NCBI RefSeq assembly: GCF_040957575.1
Contig: NZ_CP162602.1
Location: 806,001 to 870,000 of the forward strand
Length of the DNA: 64,000 nt
From: Vibrio sp. HB236076
GTDB taxonomy: Bacteria > Pseudomonadota > Gammaproteobacteria > Enterobacterales > Vibrionaceae
Direction: 5' to 3'
Part shown: piece after piece, positions 7,463 to 16,561 of the stretch
Layout: each line of letters begins with the position of its first letter
Numbering within the stretch: position 1 is the first letter of the stretch
The notes under the pieces: model-generated
What the model saw: the letters and a program-made list of their open reading frames with translations, nothing else
The model's database searches: none
Told to the model about the DNA's origin: nothing
Position numbers and translations under genes: made by a program

Positions 7463-7652
7463 AGGACACCCACCTATTGCCACCGCTCAAATTCATGCGT
7501 GTCCCGTACTCTTTGCCTTTCCTAGACTGTCCTTCACTTTTTACCTTGCCACTTGCAGCGCAGCGATCTTGAAATGAAGTGATCTTGCCCCTGTCTTTTA
7601 CTGTGTTTGACTGTCTAAAACTGTGTCACACTGTTCTAGACTGCCCTTCTCG
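7463..7652 (+). repeat. Composite GGACA repeat element, copy 3
   Basis: The hairpin arms are AGGACACCCA (from 7463) and TGCGTGTCCCG (ending 7506). CTAGACTGTCC, the GATCTTG module (CAGCGATCTTGAAATGAAGT) and ACTGT units at 10-bp steps follow to about 7652. It lies between the GNAT gene start and the promoter of the copper operon. Confidence 0.85.
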
Positions 7653-7665
7653 GTGTAGTATTTTA

Positions 7666-7709
7666 TTGACAGCATGAAAGCTATAGTAGATATTTATTGT
7701 ATCTATAGA
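7666..7709 (+). promoter_or_regulatory. Putative promoter and palindromic operator of the copper operon
   Basis: TTGACA (7666-7671), a 17-base spacer and GATATT (7689-7694) make a plausible sigma-70 promoter. An imperfect inverted repeat, CTATAGTAGATA / TATCTATAG (7681-7709), overlaps the -10 element and the likely start site, where a metal-responsive regulator could bind. It does not match the E. coli CusR box or the CueR spacing rule in an obvious way. Confidence 0.45.
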
Positions 7710-7724
7710 AAATAAGTGTTTGTG

Positions 7725-8096
7725 ATGCGAAAAAAAATGCACACAATTTGGGTGACATTTGTAACGTTAGTAGTTTTAACACTATCTAGCGCTCTCCCTG
7801 CTTCACCTCTTATTTCTGTCAATGCTCACTCATCACCTAAAATGAGTATGGCAGCCGATTCGAGCGGCTCACACTGCGATTCACCTCAACAAAGTATCGC
7901 TAGTGACAACACTATATGCTGTGATGATAAAGCCTCAGAAAACCAATGCTACAGTCATTGCTTCACTGTCCATACTACTTTTACCCCATCGACTTATAAT
8001 TTTTCGCAAAGTTTCGGCCTCGTTCTTATTTCAAAAGAACTGAATAATCAAATTAACTCAATTTCCAGTTCACTTTTCCGTCCCCCTATCGCTTAA
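7725..8096 (+). CDS. Small exported Cys/His protein, CopL/DUF2946-like
   Basis: From the ATG at 7725 the protein has 123 residues. A GTG at 7716 in the same frame is less likely because no ribosome-binding site fits it. A signal peptide or membrane segment (about residues 7-27) precedes a mature part with clustered metal-ligand residues: HSSPKMSM, HCD, ICCDD, QCYSHC. Such proteins precede copper-resistance genes in many proteobacteria (CopL-type); they bind copper or influence expression of downstream genes. The C-terminal RPPIA is a common ending for this group. Position directly upstream of cusCBA supports a copper role. Naming it copL would be over-precise. Confidence 0.6.
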   Translation: MRKKMHTIWVTFVTLVVLTLSSALPASPLISVNAHSSPKMSMAADSSGSHCDSPQQSIASDNTICCDDKASENQCYSHCFTVHTTFTPSTYNFSQSFGLVLISKELNNQINSISSSLFRPPIA

Positions 8097-8216
8097 ATTC
8101 CATCAGATGATCTCGATCATCACTCTCTTTTCACGCGCATTTCCCGCGTGACTCATTCTGTTTGCAAGCGATTAGTTTTGCTAATCACTTACACCTGTAA
8201 ACGATTGGAATTAAAA

Positions 8217-9557
8217 GTGAAAATCAAAACCGTATCTCTAGCACTGCTATTAAATACTGTGCTGACACCTTCCTATGCCAGTGAAGGCCAATTGACGTTA
8301 AATAACATTATTGAACTTGCGGTAGCCCGTGATCAGGGCGTCGTTCAGCTCAACTTACAATCCTTATCACTTAAGGAAACCGGAATCGCCAGCGCAACCT
8401 TGTTAGACCCAAAAGTAAAATTTGGAGTGAGTGGTCTACCTGTCGACAGTTTTCAGCTCGATGATGATGCCATGACCAATATTTCTATTGGACTCTCTCA
8501 GCAGTTCAGCCGTGGCGCCACACTCGATTTATCAAAAAAACATTATCAGCAACAGGCTCAGGCGATGAATTATAAGGCAGATCTGCGAAAACTTGATATC
8601 GCCAAAAGTATTACGCAGCTGTGGATAGAGCTAAACTACCTGACTCGTGAGCGTGAGCTTATTAATGAAATGCATCAACTCATGCAGCAAATGCGCCGCT
8701 TTATTGAGACCAACTACTCGCTCGGTAAAAGTGAAACACAAGACTTGCTTTACGCTGAGCTTCAGGTAAGTCAACTCAACGAGCAAATCCAGAAAAATCG
8801 TCAAATGCAACAGCGTATTCGTGCACAACTCTCTGAGTGGGTGGAACCTGAATACCTTCAACAAGCTCAACTAAATGACTCTTTAGAAAACCACTGGCAA
8901 TCATTGCTCGCTATCGACAAAACCCGCAACTCTGACTCGATGGCGTATTTTGATTTACTGGCAACTCACCCGAAAGTTAAAGCCGTAGAACAAATAATAC
9001 AGAGCAAACAAACTCAAGTGTCTATCGCTGAGCAATCTTACCGACCTCAGTTCGGTGTTGAAGTGGCATATGCCTTCAGACAAGCGAACAGTATGGATGG
9101 ACAGCCCGCATCCGATTTAGTCAGCGCTTATTTAACGATGGATATACCTCTATTCACTGATAAAAAACAAGATCGACAATACTCAGCAGCACAACATCGT
9201 CTTAGTGCGGCCAAATCTCAAAAAGATCGCCTTTTGGTTCAGATGAATGCCAGAGTCAACACTCTAATTTCCGATAAACACAATTTGCAAGACCGTATTA
9301 ACCGCTATCAAAAAGTGTTAGTCAAACAAGCCAAAGAACGTACTCAAGCCATTGAACGTGGGTATGAAAATAATACGGCTCAGTTTAGTGAACTCATTAG
9401 TGCAGCCAAAGATGAGCTCATGATCGCGAAAGAACAGGCGCGTTTAGTGGCCGACATAAACAACACCCAAAATGAACTTGCCTATGTACTCAACCGCTAC
9501 GACCAAAATATCACTGAACTGAGTACCGCTTATGAGCTTGAGGAGAACAATCAATGA
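8217..9557 (+). CDS. cusC: Outer-membrane factor of copper RND efflux (CusC/TolC family)
   Basis: The GTG at 8217 is chosen because it is preceded by GGAA at proper spacing and immediately begins a signal peptide (VKIKTVSLALLLNTVLTPSYAS); the frame stays open upstream to 8148 but reads poorly. The 446-residue protein has the TolC/OEP layout with two long coiled-coil repeats, for example ITQLWIELNYLTRERELINE and the later GYENNTAQFSELISAAKDEL. It should form the trimeric outer-membrane channel for CusBA. Its stop overlaps the cusB start as ATGA. No N-terminal lipobox Cys is visible, unlike E. coli CusC. Confidence 0.85.
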   Translation: MKIKTVSLALLLNTVLTPSYASEGQLTLNNIIELAVARDQGVVQLNLQSLSLKETGIASATLLDPKVKFGVSGLPVDSFQLDDDAMTNISIGLSQQFSRGATLDLSKKHYQQQAQAMNYKADLRKLDIAKSITQLWIELNYLTRERELINEMHQLMQQMRRFIETNYSLGKSETQDLLYAELQVSQLNEQIQKNRQMQQRIRAQLSEWVEPEYLQQAQLNDSLENHWQSLLAIDKTRNSDSMAYFDLLATHPKVKAVEQIIQSKQTQVSIAEQSYRPQFGVEVAYAFRQANSMDGQPASDLVSAYLTMDIPLFTDKKQDRQYSAAQHRLSAAKSQKDRLLVQMNARVNTLISDKHNLQDRINRYQKVLVKQAKERTQAIERGYENNTAQFSELISAAKDELMIAKEQARLVADINNTQNELAYVLNRYDQNITELSTAYELEENNQ

Positions 9558-11257
9558 AATCACTACCTGTAGCTACATTGGCACTGCTTATCGGTGGCAT
9601 TTTAGGTTTTTCCGCAAATCAATACTTTATGGGCGGGCATGAAATGGGCCCAGGCTCTATATCCGATGCAGAAGAAAAAGAACCTCTTTATTGGGTGGCC
9701 CCCATGGATCCTAACTATCGCCGAGATTCTCCGGGCAAGTCTCCAATGGGAATGGACCTTATCCCGGTTTACGATGAAACCTCCTCAAACCAATCAAAGA
9801 AAGGCACGGTTAAGATTGACCCAGCAGTAGAAAACAATCTCGGCGTTAAAACCGCCAGTGCCTCTTTCAATAAATTGACACCGCAAATTGATACCGTGGG
9901 ATACATCAAGTTTGATGAAAGTCGTTTGTGGCAAATCAACAGCCGAGTGACTGGCTGGATAGACCACCTTAATGTGAATACAGTTGGACAACAGGTATCT
10001 AAAGGTGATGTGCTTTTTACTCTTTTCTCTCCTGAATTAGTGAAAGCACAAGAAGAATTGCTCAATGCCTATCGCACTGGTCGTAAAGGTTTGATTAACG
10101 CTGCGAGAGAGCGCTTGGTTGTGCTGGGGATGGATAAAAACCAGATTAACCAGGTGGTAAAACAAGGACGAACGAGCAAAAACATCGCGATAAACGCCCC
10201 TGCTAATGGTGTGATCGCTCAATTAAACATCCGCAAAGGAGGTTACATATCCCCCGCTCAAACAGTTATCAAAGCAGGGCCGCTCGATGAGGTTTGGGTC
10301 GATGTAGAAGTATTTGAGCGTCAAGCACACTGGGTTGAAATAGGCACTCGTGCCTCTATGGTACTAGCCGCTATTCCCGGTCGAACCTGGCAAGGAAACG
10401 TTGATTATATCTATCCCATTTTAGATGCGAGAACAAGAACGCTTAAAGTGCGCTTAACGTTTTCAAACCAAGATGGCCTACTCAAACCCAATATGTTCGC
10501 TAACGTGATACTTCAGGCAGAATCGAAAACACCAGTCCTAACTATCCCACGAGAATCGGTCATTCGTTCGGGGGGGATGACCCGAGTTGTGCTGTCTGAA
10601 GGCAATGGAAACTACCGCTCCGCAAGAATCGAGGTGGGCAGAGAAGCCGGAGACGTTATTGAGGTTATTTCTGGCCTATCTGCAAGAGATAAGGTCGTCA
10701 CCTCCGCTCAATTTATGCTCGACTCTGAATCCAGTCAAACCGCAGAGCTAGAGCGAATCAATGGCGTGCAGGCCAAGAACTCTAGTGTCTGGGTCAAAGG
10801 ACAAGTTACCGACATGATGGTTGGACATCGCATGGCGACGATTAATCATCAACCCGTTGAAGAGTGGCAATGGCCAGGAATGGTCATGAACTTTCACTTT
10901 GCAGAGGGTTTGGATATAGCCATGATTAAACCCGGTCAATCTATCGAGTTTGAAATTCACAAAACCGACTCTGGTCAATATGAAATTCTCGACTTCAACG
11001 TCGGCGACTCTGATATTGCCAACGAGGTTTGGAGCTCTGGGAAGATAAGTATGCTCATGGCCGATTTTGGTATGTTAACTGTCGTGCACGACCCCATCCC
11101 TGATTGGTATTGGGAAGCGGGAGAAATGAACTTCTCTGTAGATGAGAGCATCAACTTAAACCACTTTACCGAAGGGCAGTCAGTTCGGTTTCTCATCAAC
11201 CGATCAGATAGTGAGCCCAAATTGGTTGCGCTTGAGCCAGTCGGAGGCAATCAATGA
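9554..11257 (+). CDS. cusB: Periplasmic adaptor of copper efflux with two C-terminal CusF-like domains
   Basis: This is a 567-residue membrane-fusion protein. An N-terminal membrane anchor (about 5-22) is followed by a metal-binding YWVAPMDPNYRRDSPGKSPM segment (the heavy-metal-binding, HMBD-like motif), HlyD-type barrel-sandwich and beta domains, and a C-terminal extension of about 155 residues. That extension holds two CusF-type OB domains. The first (about 410-478) has INHQPVEEWQWPGMVMNF, matching the CusF His, Trp, Met, Met copper(I) site. The second (about 490-560) has VVHDPIPDWYWEAGEMNF, keeping His and Trp but only one Met. CusF delivers Cu(I)/Ag(I) to CusB, so the fusion probably acts as a built-in chaperone. 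Confidence 0.9.
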   Translation: MKSLPVATLALLIGGILGFSANQYFMGGHEMGPGSISDAEEKEPLYWVAPMDPNYRRDSPGKSPMGMDLIPVYDETSSNQSKKGTVKIDPAVENNLGVKTASASFNKLTPQIDTVGYIKFDESRLWQINSRVTGWIDHLNVNTVGQQVSKGDVLFTLFSPELVKAQEELLNAYRTGRKGLINAARERLVVLGMDKNQINQVVKQGRTSKNIAINAPANGVIAQLNIRKGGYISPAQTVIKAGPLDEVWVDVEVFERQAHWVEIGTRASMVLAAIPGRTWQGNVDYIYPILDARTRTLKVRLTFSNQDGLLKPNMFANVILQAESKTPVLTIPRESVIRSGGMTRVVLSEGNGNYRSARIEVGREAGDVIEVISGLSARDKVVTSAQFMLDSESSQTAELERINGVQAKNSSVWVKGQVTDMMVGHRMATINHQPVEEWQWPGMVMNFHFAEGLDIAMIKPGQSIEFEIHKTDSGQYEILDFNVGDSDIANEVWSSGKISMLMADFGMLTVVHDPIPDWYWEAGEMNFSVDESINLNHFTEGQSVRFLINRSDSEPKLVALEPVGGNQ

Positions 11258-14200
11258 TCCCTAACATTATAAGATGGTCCATCAACAATCGGTTTGTCGT
11301 CCTTATTTTGACTTTGTTGCTCGTTTTTGCCGGTGTGTTTAGCATAAAAAACACCCCTATCGATGCACTGCCTGATCTCTCTGATGTTCAGGTTATCATC
11401 AAAACAAGTTACCCAGGACAAGCCCCGCAAGTCGTCGAAGATCAGGTGACTTACCCATTAACGACAGCCATGCTAGCTGTACCAGGTGCAGAAACCGTAC
11501 GTGGCTACTCTTTCTTTGGAGATTCCTATGTTTATATCATTTTTAATGATAATACAGATATTTACTGGGCTCGCTCTAGAGTACTGGAGTATCTCAGCCA
11601 GGTCTTACCGAACCTCCCTGACAATGCCAAGCCGACACTTGGGCCAGATGCCACGGGTGTCGGCTGGGTTTACAGTTATGTCCTTCAAGACAAAAGCGGT
11701 AAACACGATTTATCTGAGCTTCGAAGTTATCAAGACTGGTTCTTAAAATATGAGCTACAAACCGTTAATGGGGTCTCAGAAGTCGCTACCGTTGGCGGTA
11801 TGGTTAAGCAATACCAAATACACATTGATCCTGCCAAACTACGTGCTTACGACCTCACACTACAACAAGTCAATGAGGCGATTAGACTGGGTAATCAGGA
11901 AACGGGGGCATCAGTAATTGAAGTCGCTGAAGCAGAGCATATGGTACGAACAACGGGGTACTTGTCCGGTATAGAAGATATTAAAGCACTGCCACTTAAG
12001 GTGACCGAAAAGGGAACCCCATTACTATTGGGTGATATTGCTGATATCAATCTGGGGCCTCAGATGCGTCGAGGTATCTCTGAGTTTAACGGTGAAGGTG
12101 AAGCCGTTGGCGGTGTGATTGTGATGCGTTTTGGGGAAAATGCCAGTAATGTCATCAGCAATGTAAAGCAGAAACTTGTTGAGCTTAAATCCAGCCTGCC
12201 GGAAGGCATTGAGATTGTTGCCACTTACGATCGCTCAACACTGATCAATAAAGCGGTCGACAACCTGTGGGAAAAACTGGCGGAAGAGTTTTTTGTGGTC
12301 GCCATTGTGTGTGCGCTTTTTCTCTATCACATCCGCTCATCGTTAGTCATTGCACTTAGCTTACCCGTGGGTATTTTTTCAGCTTTTATCATCATGTATT
12401 GGCAAGGGATTAACGCCAACATAATGTCACTAGGAGGGATTGCGATTGCGATTGGTGCCATGGTTGACGGAGCTATCGTGATGATAGAAAACGTGCATAA
12501 ACATATTGAGCGAACGCCGTTAACAGATAAAAACCGATGGCAGGTCATTGGGAAAGCAGCGCAAGAAGTCGGTGCGCCATTATTTTTTTCACTTCTTATC
12601 ATTACGCTGAGCTTTGTACCGGTATTTGCGCTCGAAGGGCAAGAAGGTAAAATGTTCTCGCCACTGGCATTCACCAAGACCTATGCCATGGCGGCAGCTG
12701 CAGGCTTGTCTATTACTCTGGTGCCTGTATTGATGGGGTATCTGATACGGGGAAAAATTCTACCTGAGCACAAAAACCCCATTAACCGTTTTCTGATCTC
12801 CTTATATAAACCGATACTTAACATCAGTCTTAAATACCCGAAAAGTATCGTGCTTATTGCACTTATCCTGATGTCATCCGCTTATATCCCTATTGCCAAG
12901 ATGGGGAGTGAGTTTATTCCCCCTCTGGACGAAGGCGACTTAATGTACATGCCGACAACCTATCCGGGTATTTCCATCGGTAAAGCTCGCGAGCTCTTGC
13001 AACAAACAAACAAGCTAATAAAAACCGTGCCTGAGGTAAAAACAGTATGGGGCAAGGTTGGCCGAGCAGAAAGCGCTACAGACCCAGCTCCGCTAACCAT
13101 GATTGAGACGGTTATTCAGTTAAAACCGAAAGAAGAGTGGCGTGAAGGGATCACCACGGATTCTCTAAGGCAGGAATTTGACAATCTCATCCAATTCCCC
13201 GGGTTAACCAATGCCTGGGTAATGCCGATCAAAACTCGTATCGATATGTTGTCGACAGGTATTAAAACCCCAATCGGGATAAAAATAGCCGGTCCTGATC
13301 TCAAAGTGATTGAAAGCATTGGGGCGAAGATCGAACCTATCCTCGATACCATTGAAGGTACCGCGTCAGTCTATGCTGAACGTGTCGCTGGGGGCAGATA
13401 TGTGACTATTGATATTAAGCGCAAAGAAGCCGCCCGCTATGGTCTTAGTATCACACAAATCCAGCAAGTAATTTCAACCTCAATAGGCGGTATGAATGTT
13501 GGTGAGACAACGGAAGGTCTAGAGCGTTATCCAATTAATATTCGATATCCTCAGACATATCGAGATTCGGTTGAGAAACTGAAAAATCTTCCACTGGTGA
13601 CACCAAGTGGAGCACATATCGCACTTGCAGACGTGGCGGAGGTCCGTTTTGAAGATGGCCCACCGATGATTAAAACTGAAAATGCGCGTCCAAACGGCTG
13701 GGTTTTTGTCGATATTTCTGGCCGAGATCTTGGTTCGTATGTCGCACAAGCAAAACAAAGCGTATCCGAACAACTGATATTGCCAGCGGGTTATTCCCTC
13801 GCCTGGTCTGGGCAATACGAATACATGGAACGCGCAAAAGCCCGGCTTAGTATCGTCACACCCGTCACCATTGCCATCATCATGTTGCTTTTGTATTTCA
13901 GCTTCAGACGTGTTGGCGAAGTCATGATCATCATGCTCACTCTACCTCTGGCGATGGTCGGCGGACTCTGGTTGATGGACTACCTGAACTACAACTTTTC
14001 TATAGCGGTTGGCGTAGGCTTTATCGCCCTATCTGGTGTAGCGGTAGAGATAGGGGTCATTATGTTGGTTTACCTCAATCAAGCATGGCATTACCGAAAG
14101 CTTGATTTAAAGGAAAACAAAAAGCCTCTAACATCACAAGATTTGCAAGAATCCATAATCGAAGGCGCTGGACTACGCGTTCGTCCCATCATGATGACGG

Positions 14201-14376
14201 TTCTCACAGTCATTATCGGCTTAATCCCAATTATGCAGGGTTCCGGAACGGGCTCCGAAGTTATGCAACGTATCGCTGCACCTATGATTGGGGGGATGGC
14301 CTCGGCGATCATACTCACCCTGCTGGTTCTGCCAGCAATTTTTAAACTCTGGAAACAGTACGAAGTTAACTCGTAA
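11254..14376 (+). CDS. cusA: Copper/silver RND efflux pump CusA (heavy-metal efflux family)
   Basis: At 1040 residues it has the normal length of the heavy-metal RND family. It starts with the family signature MIPNIIRWSINNRFVVLILT followed by NTPIDALPDLSDVQVII. The proton-relay TM4 segment GGIAIAIGAMVDGAIVMIEN contains the conserved Asp, and two 6-TM halves flank large periplasmic loops. Met-rich positions fit Cu(I)/Ag(I) transport. Its ATG overlaps the cusB stop as ATGA. It exports monovalent copper or silver from periplasm and cytosol through CusBC. I see no frameshift or missing block. Confidence 0.93.
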   Translation: MIPNIIRWSINNRFVVLILTLLLVFAGVFSIKNTPIDALPDLSDVQVIIKTSYPGQAPQVVEDQVTYPLTTAMLAVPGAETVRGYSFFGDSYVYIIFNDNTDIYWARSRVLEYLSQVLPNLPDNAKPTLGPDATGVGWVYSYVLQDKSGKHDLSELRSYQDWFLKYELQTVNGVSEVATVGGMVKQYQIHIDPAKLRAYDLTLQQVNEAIRLGNQETGASVIEVAEAEHMVRTTGYLSGIEDIKALPLKVTEKGTPLLLGDIADINLGPQMRRGISEFNGEGEAVGGVIVMRFGENASNVISNVKQKLVELKSSLPEGIEIVATYDRSTLINKAVDNLWEKLAEEFFVVAIVCALFLYHIRSSLVIALSLPVGIFSAFIIMYWQGINANIMSLGGIAIAIGAMVDGAIVMIENVHKHIERTPLTDKNRWQVIGKAAQEVGAPLFFSLLIITLSFVPVFALEGQEGKMFSPLAFTKTYAMAAAAGLSITLVPVLMGYLIRGKILPEHKNPINRFLISLYKPILNISLKYPKSIVLIALILMSSAYIPIAKMGSEFIPPLDEGDLMYMPTTYPGISIGKARELLQQTNKLIKTVPEVKTVWGKVGRAESATDPAPLTMIETVIQLKPKEEWREGITTDSLRQEFDNLIQFPGLTNAWVMPIKTRIDMLSTGIKTPIGIKIAGPDLKVIESIGAKIEPILDTIEGTASVYAERVAGGRYVTIDIKRKEAARYGLSITQIQQVISTSIGGMNVGETTEGLERYPINIRYPQTYRDSVEKLKNLPLVTPSGAHIALADVAEVRFEDGPPMIKTENARPNGWVFVDISGRDLGSYVAQAKQSVSEQLILPAGYSLAWSGQYEYMERAKARLSIVTPVTIAIIMLLLYFSFRRVGEVMIIMLTLPLAMVGGLWLMDYLNYNFSIAVGVGFIALSGVAVEIGVIMLVYLNQAWHYRKLDLKENKKPLTSQDLQESIIEGAGLRVRPIMMTVLTVIIGLIPIMQGSGTGSEVMQRIAAPMIGGMASAIILTLLVLPAIFKLWKQYEVNS

Positions 14377-14440
14377 ACACACTCAAGATCTCCTACTTTC
14401 ACAAAGGGCTATATTAATGAAAACGCAACTGAGGTTTATT

Positions 14441-14941
14441 ATGAAAAAGACAATCAGCACTCTGGTATTAATTCTACTTTCTGGCAGTGTCATTGCAGAT
14501 GAGCAACACAACCACTCTGAAATGGGCGATATAAAAATGGATCATTCTAACATGGCGATGGAAGGTATGTCTGATGTCGGTATGTCTGCAAAAGGTTCCA
14601 AACCAGATAAAGTGGTTTATGTACTCTTATCTGATGATATGACTATTCGCTTCAAGCAAGAGATCACAATTGAGCCAAATGATGTCGTACAGTTTGTAGT
14701 GATGAACTCGGGTAACATTGACCATGAATTTTCTATAGGGAGCCCTGCAGAACAAGTTAAGCATCGAAAGATGATGAAAAGTATGGGAAATCACGATCAC
14801 GACACCGGTAGTAGTGTGACAGTGAAACCAGGCAAAGCAAAACAACTGCTGTGGCACTTCCATGGCGACAACAACATCGAATTTTCATGTAATATCCCAG
14901 GTCATGCAGAAGCAGGAATGGTTAAAACCATAAAAATTTAA
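14441..14941 (+). CDS. Periplasmic cupredoxin-like copper-binding protein (CopI-like)
   Basis: The ATG at 14441 has GAGG 6 bases upstream and starts a classic signal peptide (MKKTISTLVLILLSGSVIAD); ATG 14417 is the alternative. The mature protein begins with a His/Met-rich segment (HNHSEMGD, MDHSNMAMEGM), then a cupredoxin fold with a likely type-1 copper site: His in NIDHEFSIG, Cys in FSCNIPGH, His in PGHAEAGM and the final Met. Such proteins, called CopI in some copper-resistance loci, bind or oxidise Cu(I) in the periplasm. It follows cusA by 64 bp and should be co-transcribed. Confidence 0.85.
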   Translation: MKKTISTLVLILLSGSVIADEQHNHSEMGDIKMDHSNMAMEGMSDVGMSAKGSKPDKVVYVLLSDDMTIRFKQEITIEPNDVVQFVVMNSGNIDHEFSIGSPAEQVKHRKMMKSMGNHDHDTGSSVTVKPGKAKQLLWHFHGDNNIEFSCNIPGHAEAGMVKTIKI

Positions 14942-15115
14942 ACACATCCAAGAAGCTATAATGTAAAGGCTGTGATTTCATTTATGAAACACGAGCCCCT
15001 TAGCAACTTAGTCGTCAAACCTCGCCCAAATGGGCGGGGTATAAGACGTCAATTTCGATAACCTATTGTACCAATCTGACTAAATCACAGATTAAAAACT
15101 CGATAGCGTTGGTCA
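14942..15115. other. Intergenic stretch with a GC-rich hairpin after the copper operon
   Basis: A stem CCTCGCCCA / TGGGCGGGG at about 15020-15039 with a two-base loop follows the cupredoxin gene. No T-run follows, so a rho-independent terminator is possible but not typical. Repeat copy 4 begins just beyond. Confidence 0.35.
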
Positions 15116-15120
15116 AAAAT

Positions 15121-15418
15121 AACGGGACACTCACCAATTTCCACCGATCAATTTCATGCGTGTCCCGCACTCTGTGCCTTTCCTAGACTGTCCTACACTG
15201 TCTTATACTGTGTTTCACTGCCTTCAATTTTTTACCTTGCCACTTGAAGCGCAGCGATCTTGAAACGAAGTGATCTTGCCTCTGTCTTTTACTGTGTTTG
15301 ACTGTCTTACACTGTGTATAACTGTCCTTCACTTTTTACCTTGCCACTTGCAGCGCAGCGATCTTGCAGCGAAGTGATCTTGCCCCTGTCTATTACTGTT
15401 TCACACTGTTCTAGACTG
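15121..15418 (+). repeat. Composite GGACA repeat element, copy 4 (two GATCTTG modules)
   Basis: The hairpin CGGGACACTCA...TGCGTGTCCCG lies at 15123-15167. It is followed by ACTGT units at 10-bp steps, a first GATCTTG module (about 15234-15282), another ACTGT array, and a second module (about 15349-15386, with CAGCGATCTTGCAGCGAAGT). This is the longest copy, an internal duplication of the distal part. Its end supplies the last codons and stop of the ADP-ribosylglycohydrolase gene. Confidence 0.85.
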
Positions 15419-16351
15419 ACTTAACTGCTTACCATAATCCTCAATTTTCTCTCGCCAAGCCAACTTCGCCAGCCAATCGGATGGCAACCCCTCAAGGGAA
15501 TAAAACGCCCCCGCTAATTGACCATAAATGGCGGCTGTTGTATCGGCATCATCACCTAAATTAGCCGCCAACAGCGCCCCTTCAGCAAAATTATCACTGT
15601 GAGCAAAACACCAAAGTGCCGCCTCTAACGCATCGACCACAAAACCAGTCCCATTAATCTCATCGCGCGATTTAGTCACAAACGCTCCTGAGACCAGAGG
15701 GAAAAAATCCTCATGAACATGGGAAAATTGTGCCTCAAGAGAAGCGAACAAAACCGCCTTATCGCGCTCACCATGAAACACCTTATCCATTAAATGTGCC
15801 ATTATTTGACACCCTTGGATCGCTCTTTGCTCAGCGTGGGTCACCACCGAACTTGCTTCTGCCATGGCGAATAAGGTCTCTTTGCTCACCCCTTTCACGG
15901 TTGAAAAGAAAACCGCCACGGGTGCCAAACGCATCAAACTGCCATTGCCCGCAGTATAAGACTCCTCAATACCGGCATTAGGGTCGCCAATATCAAGGTA
16001 ACGATTTATCGCGCTGCTCACGGTATTACCAATATCAAAACAATAGCCTTTGACTGAATTTTCCCCTTCTTCGCGCCAACGAAGGTAACGCTCGATTTGA
16101 TCTTGAGCATCGTGATCACCAACGGCCAGTAAACTCTCGGCCAAACACAGCGCCATCGAAGTATCATCGGTCCACTCACCCGCATTGAGACGAAACGGGC
16201 CGCCACCGACCATATCGGTTAGCGGCACGTAACTGTCTTTGCTCTTAAATTCCAATGTTGTCCCTAAGGCATCACCGAGCGCTAAGCCCAGCATTGCCCC
16301 TTTAGAGCGCGAAACAAAAGACGCATTAGAAGCCATTTTGTTGTTATCCAT
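15401..16351 (-). CDS. ADP-ribosylglycohydrolase (DraG-like) family protein
   Basis: This 316-residue protein has the DraG-family metal-site motifs: GAMLGLALGDALG at the start, GEWTDDTSMAL (about 57-67), GNGSLMRLAPV, and LGDDADTTAAIYGQLAGA near the C-terminus. The acidic residues bind two Mg or Mn ions that position ADP-ribose for hydrolysis. Members remove ADP-ribose from proteins, nucleic acids or small molecules; the target is unknown. The start has GGGG about 7 bases upstream. The last residues SQSRTV and the TGA are repeat sequence (copy 4), so insertion of the repeat trimmed or replaced the original C-terminus. It stands alone between repeats 4 and 5. Confidence 0.88.
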   Translation of the reverse strand: MDNNKMASNASFVSRSKGAMLGLALGDALGTTLEFKSKDSYVPLTDMVGGGPFRLNAGEWTDDTSMALCLAESLLAVGDHDAQDQIERYLRWREEGENSVKGYCFDIGNTVSSAINRYLDIGDPNAGIEESYTAGNGSLMRLAPVAVFFSTVKGVSKETLFAMAEASSVVTHAEQRAIQGCQIMAHLMDKVFHGERDKAVLFASLEAQFSHVHEDFFPLVSGAFVTKSRDEINGTGFVVDALEAALWCFAHSDNFAEGALLAANLGDDADTTAAIYGQLAGAFYSLEGLPSDWLAKLAWREKIEDYGKQLSQSRTV

Positions 16352-16392
16352 TTCGTTACCCCGTCACCATGTTGACTGCTGTACACCATTTA

Positions 16393-16555
16393 CAGGACAC
16401 TCACCTATTTCCATCGCTCAATTTCATGCGTGTCCCGCTGTGTTTACCTGTCTTATACTGTGTCACACTGTTCTAGACTGTCCTTCACTGTCTGTTCCTT
16501 GCCACTTGCAGCGCAGCGATCTTGAAACGAAGTGATCTTGCCCCTGCTTTGTACA
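16393..16555 (+). repeat. Composite GGACA repeat element, copy 5
   Basis: The arms are CAGGACACTCA (from 16393) and TGCGTGTCCCG (ending 16437), followed by ACTGT decamers and the GATCTTG module. It is tandem with copy 6 at a 170-bp period and almost identical over the B and C modules, so it is probably a recent duplication. Confidence 0.85.
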
Positions 16556-16561
16556 AAAATA

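Noticed and set aside
15020..15039. Rho-independent terminator after the cupredoxin gene
   Set aside because: The GC-rich stem lacks a following T-run, so it is recorded only as a hairpin.
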